A stretch of DNA of 15,000 bases. It comes from Trachelipus rathkii. Its lineage: Eukaryota; Arthropoda; Malacostraca; Isopoda; Trachelipodidae. The translations under genes were made by a program, and so were the position numbers. The notes under the pieces were generated by a model. That model worked only from the letters and a program-made list of their open reading frames with translations, was not told where the DNA came from and made no database searches. This document shows positions 1-12,508 of the stretch, one piece after another; positions within the stretch are counted from its first letter, which is position 1, and each line of letters starts with the position of its first letter. Where the stretch lies: the NCBI GenBank assembly GCA_015478945.1, contig JABUQX010022052.1:1-15000 (forward strand), read 5' to 3'.

Positions 1-75
1 AAGCCACAGAGGCAAGTTAACTTTTACAGTCCGATGTTGTGAAGTCAACAGAAGCCGAGCCATGCAACCTGCAGC

Positions 76-215
76 TATCTCTCTCTTCTCTCCTCTCTCT
101 TCTTCTCTCTCTCTCTCTCTTCTTCTCTCTCTCTCTTCATCATTTTCTCTCTCTCTCTCACACACACAACACACACACACACATACACACCACACACACA
201 CTCTCACACACACAC
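76..215. repeat. Compound (CT)n-(CA)n microsatellite
   Basis: Positions 76-158 are almost pure CT with occasional TTCT or TCCT interruptions and one CATCATTTT break. From about 158 the array switches to CA with small breaks (ACAT, CCAC, CTCT). The 70-residue open frame across it (39-251) is a repeat translation (SLSL then HTHT) and should not be taken as a protein. Positions 1-75 before it are ordinary sequence with nothing recognised. Confidence 0.95.
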
Positions 216-287
216 GATAACAGAAGAACAAAAGCGAATAAGAAAAATTAGGATAAATTTAACAATAAACTCAAATTCAACATAAAT

Positions 288-354
288 AATACATATATAT
301 ATATATATAATCTATATTATATATATAATATATATTATATAATAATATATAATT

Positions 355-385
<31 letters not shown>

Positions 386-415
386 ATTATATACTTAATA
401 AATATATATACATAT
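288..415. repeat. Degenerate AT-rich island
   Basis: An (AT)n tract broken every few units by TAAT or ATTAT, i.e. the breaks look like loss of a single base from a pure TA run. No other structure is seen. Confidence 0.85.
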
Positions 416-568
416 TTAATCACCACCAAAAATCATAAACGCATTAAAAACCTTAAAAATAAAAAATTATAATACCTTATGTTTACAAATATAGAAAGAA
501 AATTCTAAAATACTGTCAACAGTACATATTACTATGTAAAACCTAGAAAACTAAAAACACATTTACTT

Positions 569-754
569 ATATATATATTATATTTTCATATATATTTATT
601 AATATTATATATATCTATATATATATTATATTATATTACTATAATATATACTATATATATATATATATATCATATATATACTATATATTATATAATATAT
701 ATTTATATATTTATATAATATATAAATATATAATATAACTTATATATATATATT
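569..754. repeat. Degenerate AT-rich island
   Basis: Second imperfect TA tract, with the same single-base-loss style of interruption plus a few C insertions (TCTA, ACTA). The 416-568 stretch between the two islands is A-rich and featureless. Confidence 0.85.
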
Positions 755-2592
755 ATTCTATTTTCAGGTTTATATTTGAAATTAACATATTGAACATTAT
801 AATAACTAAAAAATAATTAATTTAACAAAGTCATATTACTGTCAATTTCCTTATAATGCCCGTCAGTGAAAATACCCTAACTTTTTTTAGTTGGAGAACT
901 TACATTTAGATACGTGACAATTGTAGCTTACGTCCACTATTAGTTAGAAGAGGTTATGATTTATTTTGGATGTAAATGGACAGGAGTCTTGTCCCACATG
1001 TATGCTGCAATTCATGTTTCAAGGAATATGCGAAACTGGTTAAAGAACCTAATGTGCCACAAAAATTTGACCTGTACTTGATTTGGCGGAACCAAATACC
1101 GTAACGATTGTTATTCTGTTTGGCAATGTCATTGTCCCTTCAAAATCCAACTTGTACCAGTATCACACCTCAACACCACAAATAACCAGATCCTCATTTT
1201 GGAAGATGAATATTGTTCTACACTCCGTAATTTCTGTGACTAGAGGACGAACTCCGATCATGACATCAAGGTATCAAGTCCTGACTTACTATGACCATAG
1301 CATAATATGACATTTCACTATGAATCACCAACAGAGGAACTTAGATCGTGTACGAATCTAAAGTTCTCACAACAGACTCAGAATTGCTTGCTTATAGTTT
1401 CACGTCTAGAATCTATTAAAAAGTATAAACATTGAGGTCATTAAGAGGCAACAGAGAAGCTTGAACATTTGGCGAGAAAAGATTGAGATTGTATTCTGTG
1501 ATGGGAATGTGACCTATATGGGACCTGCATTGGGACATGCAGCTATAGCTAGCAGAGGGGCGCCTGTTATCGATCTCGTTAAAACGTAGTCTCAAGCAGT
1601 CTACTCCAATAGGGCAAGTTTTTCCGTCTGTTACTGTAGCATATTTACAATCAAAGGATCAAACCGTACGAAGTTATGTTCTAATTACTCAACCACTAGT
1701 TGAGTACATCAACATTTAAAAATCGTACTTTGTACTACGAACCTGAAGGTCATTGACTATTAACAGGCATGCAACAGGGATGCAAAAAGGGATACACAAA
1801 ATTCTGCTGCCTCCTCTGCGAATGAGGATAGACCGCGATAGATAAAAAAAACATCAACTACCATTCGAAAAAGTGAAATTCAAAGACATGATATCTCAAA
1901 ATCTGGGACCCAAAAAACATTACATATTCCACTGTGAATCCGCGTTTCTCTTTTCTTCCACCTTTGCACACTAGAACTTCGTTTATGAAATATTTGTAAA
2001 ATCTCTTGACAGATGTGCATATCTAATGACATCTCAGAACAAATTCACCCAAATTTAAGTAGGCAAAGATAAAAGAGGGTTCTTTATTGGCCCTCCAATT
2101 AAAAGCAGTCTTCCGAGATGAGAGAGTACCGAAAAGGAACACTGTCAGGAACAAAACAGCGGAGGCTAGCATTCAAATCAGATGTCCTCAGATTTCCTTG
2201 CAATGAAAAAATGCTGAAAACTGGATGAATTTTAGTACGTATACATGGTAAAATGTCTTTCCGTTATAAGAGTTGCAAAGTCTTATCAAACTACACCTTT
2301 ATGATCACATCTGGATCTTCTTTCCCCTCCAACACTGGCGCAATCTAGTGTAATGAGATGGCGAAAGCCCGAGATCATCTCTAATTTGAAAAGCGCCTTT
2401 CATAGGCGATCGGATGAAAGTATGCGTGCTAGAATTCATTCGCCTAGTCTCTACTCACGGACACAACAACAATCCCTAACACAGGAGATAGAAAAAAAAT
2501 TTCTACATTTAGTGTGTGTTGCTATAATAATCAAGACACTATTACAATTCAATGTAACCAATGGATAAAATTATTTACATAATTACCTACAA
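755..2592. other. Unannotated sequence, no gene recognised
   Basis: About 1.8 kb of sequence of more balanced composition than its surroundings. The longest frames are 75 codons (1083-1310, plus) and 71 codons (2353-2568, plus). A 59-codon frame without a useful start lies at about 1407-1586. None shows a domain, motif or length I recognise, and such lengths are expected by chance. I saw no convincing splice-delimited exon, tRNA or terminal repeat. It could hold an old, unrecognisable repeat or an intron. Confidence 0.5.
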
Positions 2593-4073
2593 AAAAATAA
2601 AATAAACAAAAAAAAAAAATATAAAAACCTGTACGTGATTGGAGTTGTATTTCTAGGTTCATTTTTAAGATATAACAGCACTTTTGTTTATACGAATCAC
2701 ATATTTTTATGTAAAGCAGCAAAAAAAAGATTAAAATCTGTTTGCCATGATTATACATTAATGATATCTTCAATGTTGGATATAAAGATACAATTGTTAG
2801 ATAGAATTGTCTGTAGATTGAGTAAGACATATCTTATTCATCCACAACTACCGTACTGGCAGAGAGATTCAATTAAGTTCTCGCCTTCAATTATCAACTC
2901 TGCAGAATTCACCGTCATATTACTAGAAGTTAGCGAACTTTAATTCTGCCTGTATTTTTATTAGTTCTTACTGAGCCATAGTAGAATGTTTAAAGTGTGA
3001 CTCAATGAACCTATTATTTTGACGATAACTTTGATGCTGTTTATGAGTGTCACACAATTCTAAGTGTGGTAGCTGACGGATATTGTATTTTTCACTCAGC
3101 GAAAGAAACAATTTCTTTTATTGAACAGCATTTTCTATACACCATGACCATTGGGATATGTTTCCATTTCGTCAAAATTTCATTAAATATCACTGAGTAT
3201 TAACCTTAATGACGTCAAGAGAGTTGGAGCACGACACAAATTAGCCTTGAAATTAATGCCACGGCATGAATATCAGAGAGACAAAGAAACTGCGATGAGT
3301 ATCTGACAATTCGTTGGTGGAGCTAAGTTGGATGATTGTTTGATAGATTATTAATTCTACTTTAGTTTAGCCGCTTTACATTACTTCTTTCAAAAATATC
3401 GCGTATATTTTTTTTTTTTTTTTTTTTTTTTTTCTTTGATAGCGTATTGAAGAGCCCGATACTTTCGTTAGCAGTACAATGCCAAGAATTTAAACGTACG
3501 GAACAGAGATCGGCACTACTATAGGATTTGGTAAAGCGAGCATGTGTTTGTTTCTTATGATTTTCGTATTGTTTTCCATACTATTTGTATTTATATATTA
3601 GTTTCATGATATCTTCTTAAACTTGGAATTGAAGATCCTTTACTCTAATACATTATATTTTACATTTCTTGTATTTGTGCTTAGATAGTTCTTACCCGAT
3701 ATCATTCTTCCTTCCAGAATAATTACGCATTTACAAAGTGTACGGTTTGCTATTCATGAAAAACAAATCGAATATCCCAACACCACACTGATAGGATGCC
3801 ATTGCGGAATTGCTTCAACATTTGATTTCGAGCGAATATCACAAGTACGAGCCTATAATAATTAATATTGCTAGATCTCATTGTGATCACTACTGTCACT
3901 ACCCTTGGAAACAATTTATCATCATTTCTAATCAATTTCAAACAATAAAGTTGCTTAAATTTTCTAACAATTCCCGACATTTCATTCCATTCGAGTTCCG
4001 CGTGAGGAATGAAATATTTATTTTTAATATCTTGCGAAGCAATACAAATTTAAAACACACTCGAATAAATTAC
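2593..4073. other. Unannotated AT-rich sequence with a poly(T) run
   Basis: The stretch begins with A-rich low-complexity sequence (about 2590-2620) and contains 26 consecutive T at 3408-3433. Overlapping opposite-strand frames at 2549-2943 and 3750-4082 are uninformative. The poly(T) could be the A-tail of a minus-strand retroposon, but no body could be recognised beside it, so this is not claimed. Confidence 0.5.
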
Positions 4074-4303
4074 TATATATAGTATACTTATATATATATA
4101 TATATATAATATATTATAATATATTATATATTATATATAATAATATTCATTATAATTATAATATAATATATTTATCATATAATTAGATATATATATATTA
4201 TATATTTATATATATATATATATCATAAATATATATATATATTAATTATATATATATATATTATATATATATTTATTATATATATATATATAATATATAT
4301 AAT
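4074..4303. repeat. Degenerate AT-rich island
   Basis: An imperfect TA tract of about 230 bases, interrupted by TAATAT, ATTATA and a few TCAT units. It resembles the islands at 288 and 569 and has no flanking repeat that I could match. Confidence 0.85.
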
Positions 4304-5065
4304 CTTTTTGCCATTTTTCAGAAAAATAATAGTCGTCTGAATCGTTCTTGCAATAATTTTAGCTCATTTTCGATCGTGATTTACAAATTACAGTTATCGT
4401 AACCCATGTATTACTGCTATGAAAATGTTTGCAATAATATGCAGTAATCGTTTCAAAATTGGGCATAATGTATTGATATTTTTTCCATATTTCCCACTCT
4501 TCAAACACAGTATATATTCTTAACATTTTTATGATAACTTTGGTACAAGAGAAAAACTGGCCACACGCAGCCCAAGCATGATTACTGAAAACACTGGATG
4601 TATGCATTCTGGCAGCAAAACATGTCATAAATCCATTACTAACTTAATGATATCAGCTTATAGAATTATCTTATAGGCGTAAAAGGCTATTATATAACAA
4701 TTTAACCACAACCATAAATTTAGAGGAGAAAAAAAACTTTGAGTACAAAGGACCTGATCTCCCATCACGATAACAGCAACTTCCCACTCGGAACAACGTG
4801 CGTTCTTAGTGTCAAACGTTGTAGTCATTCTTAAGGTAGTTAGCGTTTAAACTACTCTGAGTTCTTACGTGACGATTAAAGAGTAAAAAAAATCAATTTT
4901 ATAAAGTTTATATTAAGAAAAGTATTAATATATTACAAATCTAACTGTATTGATTAGAGCACTGATACTCATATCACCATAACATTAAATTGACGTATTT
5001 AATAACCAAAAACACTAGGGGAATAAGCAAATCCCGAGTGGTTTCAGATGGTTAGACGAATACGA
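4304..5065. other. Unannotated sequence
   Basis: AT-rich unique sequence. The only longer frame (4359-4628, minus, 89 codons) has no recognisable motif, signal peptide or membrane segment. Nothing else is seen. Confidence 0.5.
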
Positions 5066-5192
5066 TATTATATATATTATCTATATATATATATTATTAG
5101 TAATATATATATATATTTAATTTTATATATATATATATACTATATTATACTATATATATTTTAATTCTTATATAATTTTATGATATATATAT
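5066..5192. repeat. Degenerate AT-rich island
   Basis: A short imperfect TA tract with TTAG, TTTAATTTT and ACTA interruptions. Confidence 0.8.
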
Positions 5193-5249
5193 TATATTAG
5201 CAAATTCATTGTTAAAATGAAATAAATATGATTTGACATAGAATGGAAA

Positions 5250-5650
5250 TTATTGAGAAGTATCAAGTTTCAATGATTTGCGCTCTAAAGAGATTGTTGT
5301 TTCCAGCTTAGACATATGAGATTTTCTTCCCCTAGTCGTATAGGCGACCAGGGCTAGCAACACCGGTCTTTCCTTTGCTGTAATACTCTGGACCGTCATT
5401 CGTTGGCAATCTTTGCCGCTAGAAGCAAGACTCTGAGACTCTTAGAGAAGAACAGTTTTGAGCCTACATGAGAAATCTAGTTCTTACTCAAAGGCAAAAC
5501 CCCTACCTGAGAGTGTTAATCGAGAACAGCCGTCCGGAAACATTGCGCAGTAAAATTGTTTTCTGGCGAGCCTGAGGGTTACAGAAGTTCGCTCTAAGAT
5601 GAAATGCCAGGACCAACAGACGGCGCGAAGCCCTTCCCTGGGAGTTTTAT
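5250..5650. other. GC-richer island of unknown origin
   Basis: By hand count, 5341-5400 and 5521-5640 are together about 53% G+C (96 of 180), far above the neighbouring sequence. Degenerate AT islands lie on both sides. An imperfect hairpin lies at 5330-5353 (ccctagtcg against cgaccaggg, one mismatch, 6-base loop). The word gctctaa recurs at about 5282 and 5591. A plus-strand frame of about 36 codons (about 5465-5571) reads TQRQNPYLRVLIENSRPE but matches nothing I know. It might be an exon, a promoter-proximal region or an unrecognised repeat; I cannot decide. Confidence 0.4.
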
Positions 5651-5654
5651 AAAT

Positions 5655-5888
5655 AGATAGATAATATATATTATTAATTATATATTTATATTTATCTATA
5701 TATATATATTTATAATTATATATTTTACTATATTTATTATATATACTATAATATATATATATATATATAATAAATATTAATATATATATATATTATATTT
5801 ATATATATTTATATATATATATATATATACTATATTATCATATCTTATATATATTATATTATATATTCTATATACACTATATATATAC
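5655..5888. repeat. Degenerate AT-rich island
   Basis: An imperfect TA tract beginning with ATAGATAGATAATA and broken throughout by TAATA, ATTTAT and CTATA steps. Confidence 0.85.
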
Positions 5889-6285
5889 AGCAGCGACCTC
5901 CTCCGTACTACTGCTACTCGTGCTAAGCGGTCAAAATAGAGAAACGTCAATCCTTACAATATATAATTCTTACGATAAAATTTCATGTTTTTTCGAAAAT
6001 TTGCTCAAAAGAATAAAAACTATTACGTAATAAAATAACATATTGGTTGAATTTAAACAAAAAGTATGAAGATCATCCTCATTTCACATATGCTCTTTTC
6101 AACCTTAATTAATAAAACATGCTTCACCAACATCAGCATTTCGTGAAACTCAGAATCAGAATTTTCTCTTAAATGTGTTAGCCATATATTGTGGAAACTG
6201 ACATCTATTATTAAAACAGATCTTTCTCTTTAAAGTATAAAGAAGCAATCAATATATAATTTATTTCTTTCTTAAACTTTAATTA
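5889..6285. other. Unannotated AT-rich sequence
   Basis: A short non-repetitive interval between two AT islands. I see no frame of note, RNA gene or repeat in it. Confidence 0.5.
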
Positions 6286-6738
6286 AAGCATTATATAATA
6301 TACATAATTATATATAATATATGTATATATATATCTATATAATATATATATTTATAATATATATATATATATATATATATTATATAATATATATATTATA
6401 AATATATATTATATTACTCAATTTATATATATATGTATATATCATCTATATATAAATATACTATATAATAGATATATAATATATATACTATATATACTAT
6501 CTATATAATATCTATATAGATTATATATTATATAATTATCCTATATATAATTACTATTATATATATAATAATATATATCTATATTAATATATTAATAATA
6601 TATTATATATTATACTTTTATAAATTAATTATATATAATATTATAATAGTAATATATTATAATATATATATTATATATAGTATAGATTATACTATATATA
6701 TATATATATTATTAATATAAAAGATTATATATATAGAA
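6286..6738. repeat. Longest degenerate AT-rich island
   Basis: About 450 bases made almost only of A and T in scrambled TA, TAA and TTA units, with rare C or G (CTATA, TAGAT). It is the largest of the degraded islands. A small (ATT)5 run at about 6869-6884 lies just beyond it. Confidence 0.85.
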
Positions 6739-7980
6739 AATTCCTATACATAATAACTGATTCTTTTAAACTAAATCTAAATAGAGAATATCCGGCTGAA
6801 TCATCAGTGGTTTGTGATACTCGATTCGATATATGCATTTTACTTTAAAACATTCACGTTACATAAATATTATTATTATTATTAAGGTACGAATTCTCTT
6901 AAAAATTATGAAAATAATAACAAAGTCTCTAAACTGGTAAATATATAAAAGTCTAACAACATAAACATAAATGCTAATAAATTATAACATGAAATATAAA
7001 TTAATAATAATTCATATTTGAATTATAAATAATATATTTCATAAAAATATTAATATTTTGACTTTTATTATATTTTTTTACTATTATTGAGCTTTTGTTT
7101 TGAACAGAATCTTACGAATTACTTAATTAATATTTATATTAATACAAAATATATCCTAACCAACTAATTATACTTTAATATTACCTAACCTATCTAATTA
7201 CTGATTGTTATTGTGAATTATCTCATAGATATTTGGACGAGCTTTCAAGAGTGTGTGGATAATGAAAATTATCAATAATGTAATTACTAGATGTTAACTG
7301 CGCACTTTTATCAATAGTGATATGCTTGAAGATTGTTCACTCTAATCATTAGAAGACTTGACAAATTCAACTATTTACTTAAATTAAAACTTATCACTCT
7401 TGTTTTCGTTACAAAATCTTTGATGTTTTAAAATTTTCTGATCATTCTTTATCACTATACTATACTATATACTTATTAGTATGACTGAAGAATTGTCAAT
7501 TGCCCTATAATTCCACTACTTACTATATTTTCTTTCTATGTGAAACATTAAATAAGTTCTTGAAATAGATCTATATTATGGTACTAAATTGCTCTTCAAA
7601 TCTATATTAATTGCAATTTTCAATAGCGTACTTGCTTATTTTCTATATTGCTTTAGCCCAATAATGACAGTTTGTGCTTCAATAGTTGTTTGAGTTCTGC
7701 ATACTTCATAATTTAGCTGAATGAATCTCCTAATATACATTTTTTTTAAACTATTATGGCTATCTTTAGCACTTATTATTTATATTCATGCAAGTCTTAG
7801 TTTCACACTTATCATGATATTTATGCATCTTGTCACTTATTTTCTATCAAAATTTCAACTTTTGCTTTTATCATACCTTTCTAAATATTACTTTATACGT
7901 AATTTTTAAACCATATGATGTACCATCACAATATCCTACTATTACGTAAATGAATTCATCTTACATCCTTTACATCATAT
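6739..7980. other. Unannotated AT-rich sequence
   Basis: Low-complexity, AT-rich sequence with no recognised gene. The 62-codon frame at 7721-7909 (plus) is rich in L, I, F and S, as expected from T-rich DNA, so its apparent hydrophobicity is not evidence of a membrane protein. Confidence 0.5.
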
Positions 7981-8400
7981 TCTTTATTCTTTTTCTTGAG
8001 CTCCCTTTACTACTTCTACTCTCATCTATTAATTCTATCCAATTAGCACCATACTTAAATAACACTATTCCCCCTCTTTCTGCTAAGAACCCATTAAGTT
8101 ATCTTTCCTACCTACATTCTTCAGTTTCACTTAGAGTTATATTGTCCTACTCAACCTATAGCACCTTCTCCTATAACCCTCTAGCACTGACAATTCCATT
8201 TTAGTCTACTTCCGTCTTTCAACAATGATTACAATATACTCCATTATTTATAATCTATTCACTTCGTCTTCTATATCATCTTCCACACTACTACTAACAC
8301 TCCTCCACTCTTTTGATCCTTTGCTATAACCCTTTCACCTCTTCTTTCCTATAATCTCCACATTACACTTTAATTGTTCTAGCTTCAACTATATATATAT
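7981..8400 (+). other. G-depleted, pyrimidine-rich tract with strong strand asymmetry
   Basis: By hand count the plus strand has about 21 G and about 121 C in 420 bases, a C-over-G skew of roughly 0.7, sustained without being a simple tandem repeat. Words such as TCTTC, CTACT and CCTCC recur irregularly. The 84-codon frame at 7950-8204 (plus) is hydrophobic and S/L/I-rich only because of this composition. The tract could be a decayed pyrimidine repeat or a transcribed region with mutational asymmetry. Confidence 0.6.
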
Positions 8401-9581
<1,181 letters not shown>

Positions 9582-9619
9582 CATATGAGAGCGTCATGTC
9601 TTATAGTCGTCATGGGTCT

Positions 9620-9755
9620 TGAACTATTATAAAACGGATATATTGTTGGAATTTGGTCCAAAGCCTGTCTCTGAAAATGTAAAATAAAAAATAAATAACA
9701 AACAAAAATTAAGGTCCAAAAACCAGCAATAGCTACAGCGAATGGAATACAAATC
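9620..9755 (-). repeat. Two direct copies of the foldback outer-arm unit (left side)
   Basis: Read on the minus strand, the inner copy contains GTATTCCATTCGCTGTAGC (9732-9750) and the outer copy contains CTTTGGACCAAATTCC and ATATCCGTTTTATAATAG (about 9624-9664). The outer one pairs best with the right-hand copy that follows the T28 run (CTTTGGACCAGGATTCC, 10341-10357). So the order of units is mirrored across the centre. Confidence 0.8.
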
Positions 9756-9788
9756 CCGGTACTTCACATAAGAAAATGTAAAAATTCA

Positions 9789-9881
9789 TTGCTAATAATT
9801 ATAGTAATATGATTAGAAGGCCTATTTAGAGACCTTTTATTGGTTTCTCGTTAAAATAAATAGACTTTCTATTAAATTTTG
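9789..9881 (+). repeat. Left inner inverted repeat arm (93 bp)
   Basis: This arm is the exact reverse complement of 10112-10204 except for one base (C at 9792 against the position that would pair as T). It contains the readable words AGAAGGCCTATTTAGAGACC and GGTTTCTCGTTAAAA. The pair could form a 93-bp stem around a 230-base loop. Confidence 0.95.
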
Positions 9882-9903
9882 TTTTTTTGTTTTTTACTAA
9901 AGA

Positions 9904-10108
9904 ATACCCCAAGGGTATACAGCAACTGATGGTAGGAGCCGGTCTCGGTGCCTTCCGGGAACTACGGGTAGGACTATCGCCCTTCTCCGGGGAGGGTTCC
10001 GGAACCCCGCTCTTTGGTATTTGGTGTCGCGGGGTTCCTCCGCCCCTCCCCCACGGGGTAGGGTCTCCTATGTTCCCCGTCGGCTCGAGCCCCCTAGTGT
10101 GCCGTATA
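9904..10108. other. GC-rich core of the foldback element
   Basis: By hand count 9961-10080 is 64% G+C (77 of 120) inside an otherwise very AT-rich region. It contains a perfect 14-bp palindrome (GGGTTCCGGAACCC, 9994-10007) within a few bases of the centre of the whole inverted repeat. An overlapping 10-bp stem pairs 10001-10010 with 10029-10038 around an 18-base loop. A plus-strand frame crosses the core and enters the right arm (89 codons from a TTG at 9887; first ATG near 9929). It is G/P/L-rich, matches nothing I know, and probably reflects low stop density in GC-rich DNA. Confidence 0.8.
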
Positions 10109-10111
10109 AAG

Positions 10112-10204
10112 CAAAATTTAATAGAAAGTCTATTTATTTTAACGAGAAACCAATAAAAGGTCTCTAAATAGGCCTTCTAATCATATTACTATAATTATTA
10201 ACAA
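10112..10204 (-). repeat. Right inner inverted repeat arm (93 bp)
   Basis: Partner of 9789-9881, at 92 of 93 identical after reverse complementing. It is followed directly by a T-rich tract (10205-10227) that begins the diverged outer arm. Confidence 0.95.
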
Positions 10205-10246
10205 TTTTTTTTTATTTTTTTTTTTTTACATTTTCATATGTGAAAT

Positions 10247-10300
10247 TTTACCAGGATTCCAAAAATGTATTCCTTTTCGCTGTAGCTATTGTAGTTTTTG

Positions 10301-10331
<31 letters not shown>

Positions 10332-10400
10332 CAGGGCAAACTTTGGACCAGGATTCCAGCAATGTATTCCGTTTTACTGTAGCATTAATAGTTTTTAAGA
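10247..10400 (+). repeat. Two direct copies of the foldback outer-arm unit (right side)
   Basis: Copy one (about 10247-10303) and copy two (about 10342-10400) share ACCAGGATTCCA, AATGTATTCC and CTGTAGC words and end in AGTTTTTGAGA or AGTTTTTAAGA, at a spacing of about 97 bases. A run of 28 T (10304-10331) separates them. Inverted counterparts lie on the left side at about 9711-9755 and 9620-9667. Confidence 0.85.
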
Positions 10401-10425
10401 TACATATGACGGCTATAACAGACGC

Positions 10426-10586
<161 letters not shown>

Positions 10587-10628
10587 AAGTGTTATGTGTC
10601 CTTATAAGTTTCATGGGGCAGAGAATTT

Positions 10629-10702
10629 GCATCGCCGATCCATATATGTTAGGTTGGGTTTTACTGCATCGTCGATCCATATAGGTTAGGTTGCGGTTTA
10701 CT
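10629..10702 (+). repeat. Two-copy 37-bp tandem repeat
   Basis: Units 10629-10665 and 10666-10702 are adjacent and match at 33 of 37 positions. Each contains CGATCCATATA, GTTAGGTTG and GTTTACT-like words. The repeat is not continued on either side as far as I can see. The TTAGG words inside are not tandem and do not make this a telomeric repeat. Confidence 0.85.
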
Positions 10703-11018
10703 GCCCTCTAGGTTCAGGATATGATGATACGCTTTGTTATGTATACACAAGATCTAGATATAAAAAAAAAACAATACGGAACGTATTTTACCCACAAACA
10801 TTATTTTTTACGTTACCTTAAATTCTTTCACGTATTAACACTAAAATCCCGTTTTCTTTCTCATGCAAAATGAACGTTTTTGCTTACTTTATTATTAAAT
10901 TTTTAATATTTTCAAATTTCGTATCTTTTTCCTCAGCATCTTAATTAATTGCTAGTATCATATACTAATAATATATGAAAAAAAAAACACTTATCTGCAC
11001 TATGAAACTTACAAGGTC
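10703..11018. other. Unannotated AT-rich sequence
   Basis: Short homopolymer A and T runs in otherwise featureless sequence. I see nothing codable or structured in it. Confidence 0.5.
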
Positions 11019-11955
<937 letters not shown>

Positions 11956-11966
11956 ATAATAATAAC

Positions 11967-12038
<72 letters not shown>
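11956..12038. repeat. (AAT)n trinucleotide microsatellite
   Basis: About 27 AAT units with one early AAC, flanked by T runs. Its translations are poly-Asn (plus) and poly-Leu or poly-Ile (minus). None is a credible protein. Confidence 0.97.
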
Positions 12039-12129
12039 TTTTTTAAAATATTTTTGTATATAACCTGCAGAAAATTTAAAAACTGCAAACTTAACCACAC
12101 GAAATGTCAATTGGCCAGGGATGGCATGA

Positions 12130-12262
12130 AAAAAATCAAGTGAAAAAAATTCAACTGATTTTTTTACTTGATTTTTTATACAAAAAAATCATGATTTTTT
12201 GATTTTTTTGATTTTTTTTTTTTTTGATATATTTTTTTTTTTTTTATTTTTTTATTTTTTTT
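12130..12262. repeat. GATTTTTT-type low-complexity tract
   Basis: A T-rich stretch with repeated GATTTTTT, TTTTATTT and complementary AAAAAATC words. It can fold on itself locally (AAAAAATCAAGTGAAAA against ACTTGATTTTTT). The words recur at 12840-12900 near the other end of the possible hAT-like element. Confidence 0.75.
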
Positions 12263-12508
12263 TTTTTGTATATTTAAGTGATTTAACTTCAATAGAAAAA
12301 AATTAAAATAAAACTATATATATTATGAAGTTTTTAATATATTCTGTTCAATTTTCAACAAACTATTGGCATTGTAACCCTTAAGTCCGATTATAGGCCC
12401 TATTTAAGATTTTGAACCTAGAGCTAGGGCCTAGGGTTAAAAATTGAAAATTAATGCCAGATGCGGACTAATTATATATATTGTTTTTGTATAATGTCGT
12501 ATAATAGA

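Noticed and set aside
1407..1586. 59-codon open stretch with protein-like text (GNVTYMGPALGHAAIASRG)
   Set aside because: No start in a useful place and no recognised family. An open run of this length is expected by chance in a window of this size.
3408..3433. T26 run as the poly(A) tail of a minus-strand retroposon
   Set aside because: No recognisable retroposon body or target duplication could be found beside it.
3980..4014. 9-bp hairpin (TTTCATTCC with GGAATGAAA)
   Set aside because: A perfect 9-bp stem with a 17-base loop is expected by chance in 15 kb, and it has no neighbouring feature.
9929..10007. tRNA-like pol III promoter in the core (TGGTAGGAG as box A and GGTTCCGGAACC as box B)
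   Set aside because: Both words are poor matches, the spacing is at the long end of the usual range, and the second is better explained as a simple palindrome. No cloverleaf could be drawn.
9887..10156. 89-codon frame across the GC-rich core of the foldback
   Set aside because: It depends on a TTG start, runs into the inverted arm, and is G/P-rich as expected from GC-rich DNA with few stops. No family resemblance.
10649..10692. Arthropod telomere-like TTAGG words
   Set aside because: Only scattered single units inside a 37-bp tandem repeat, with no tandem (TTAGG)n run.
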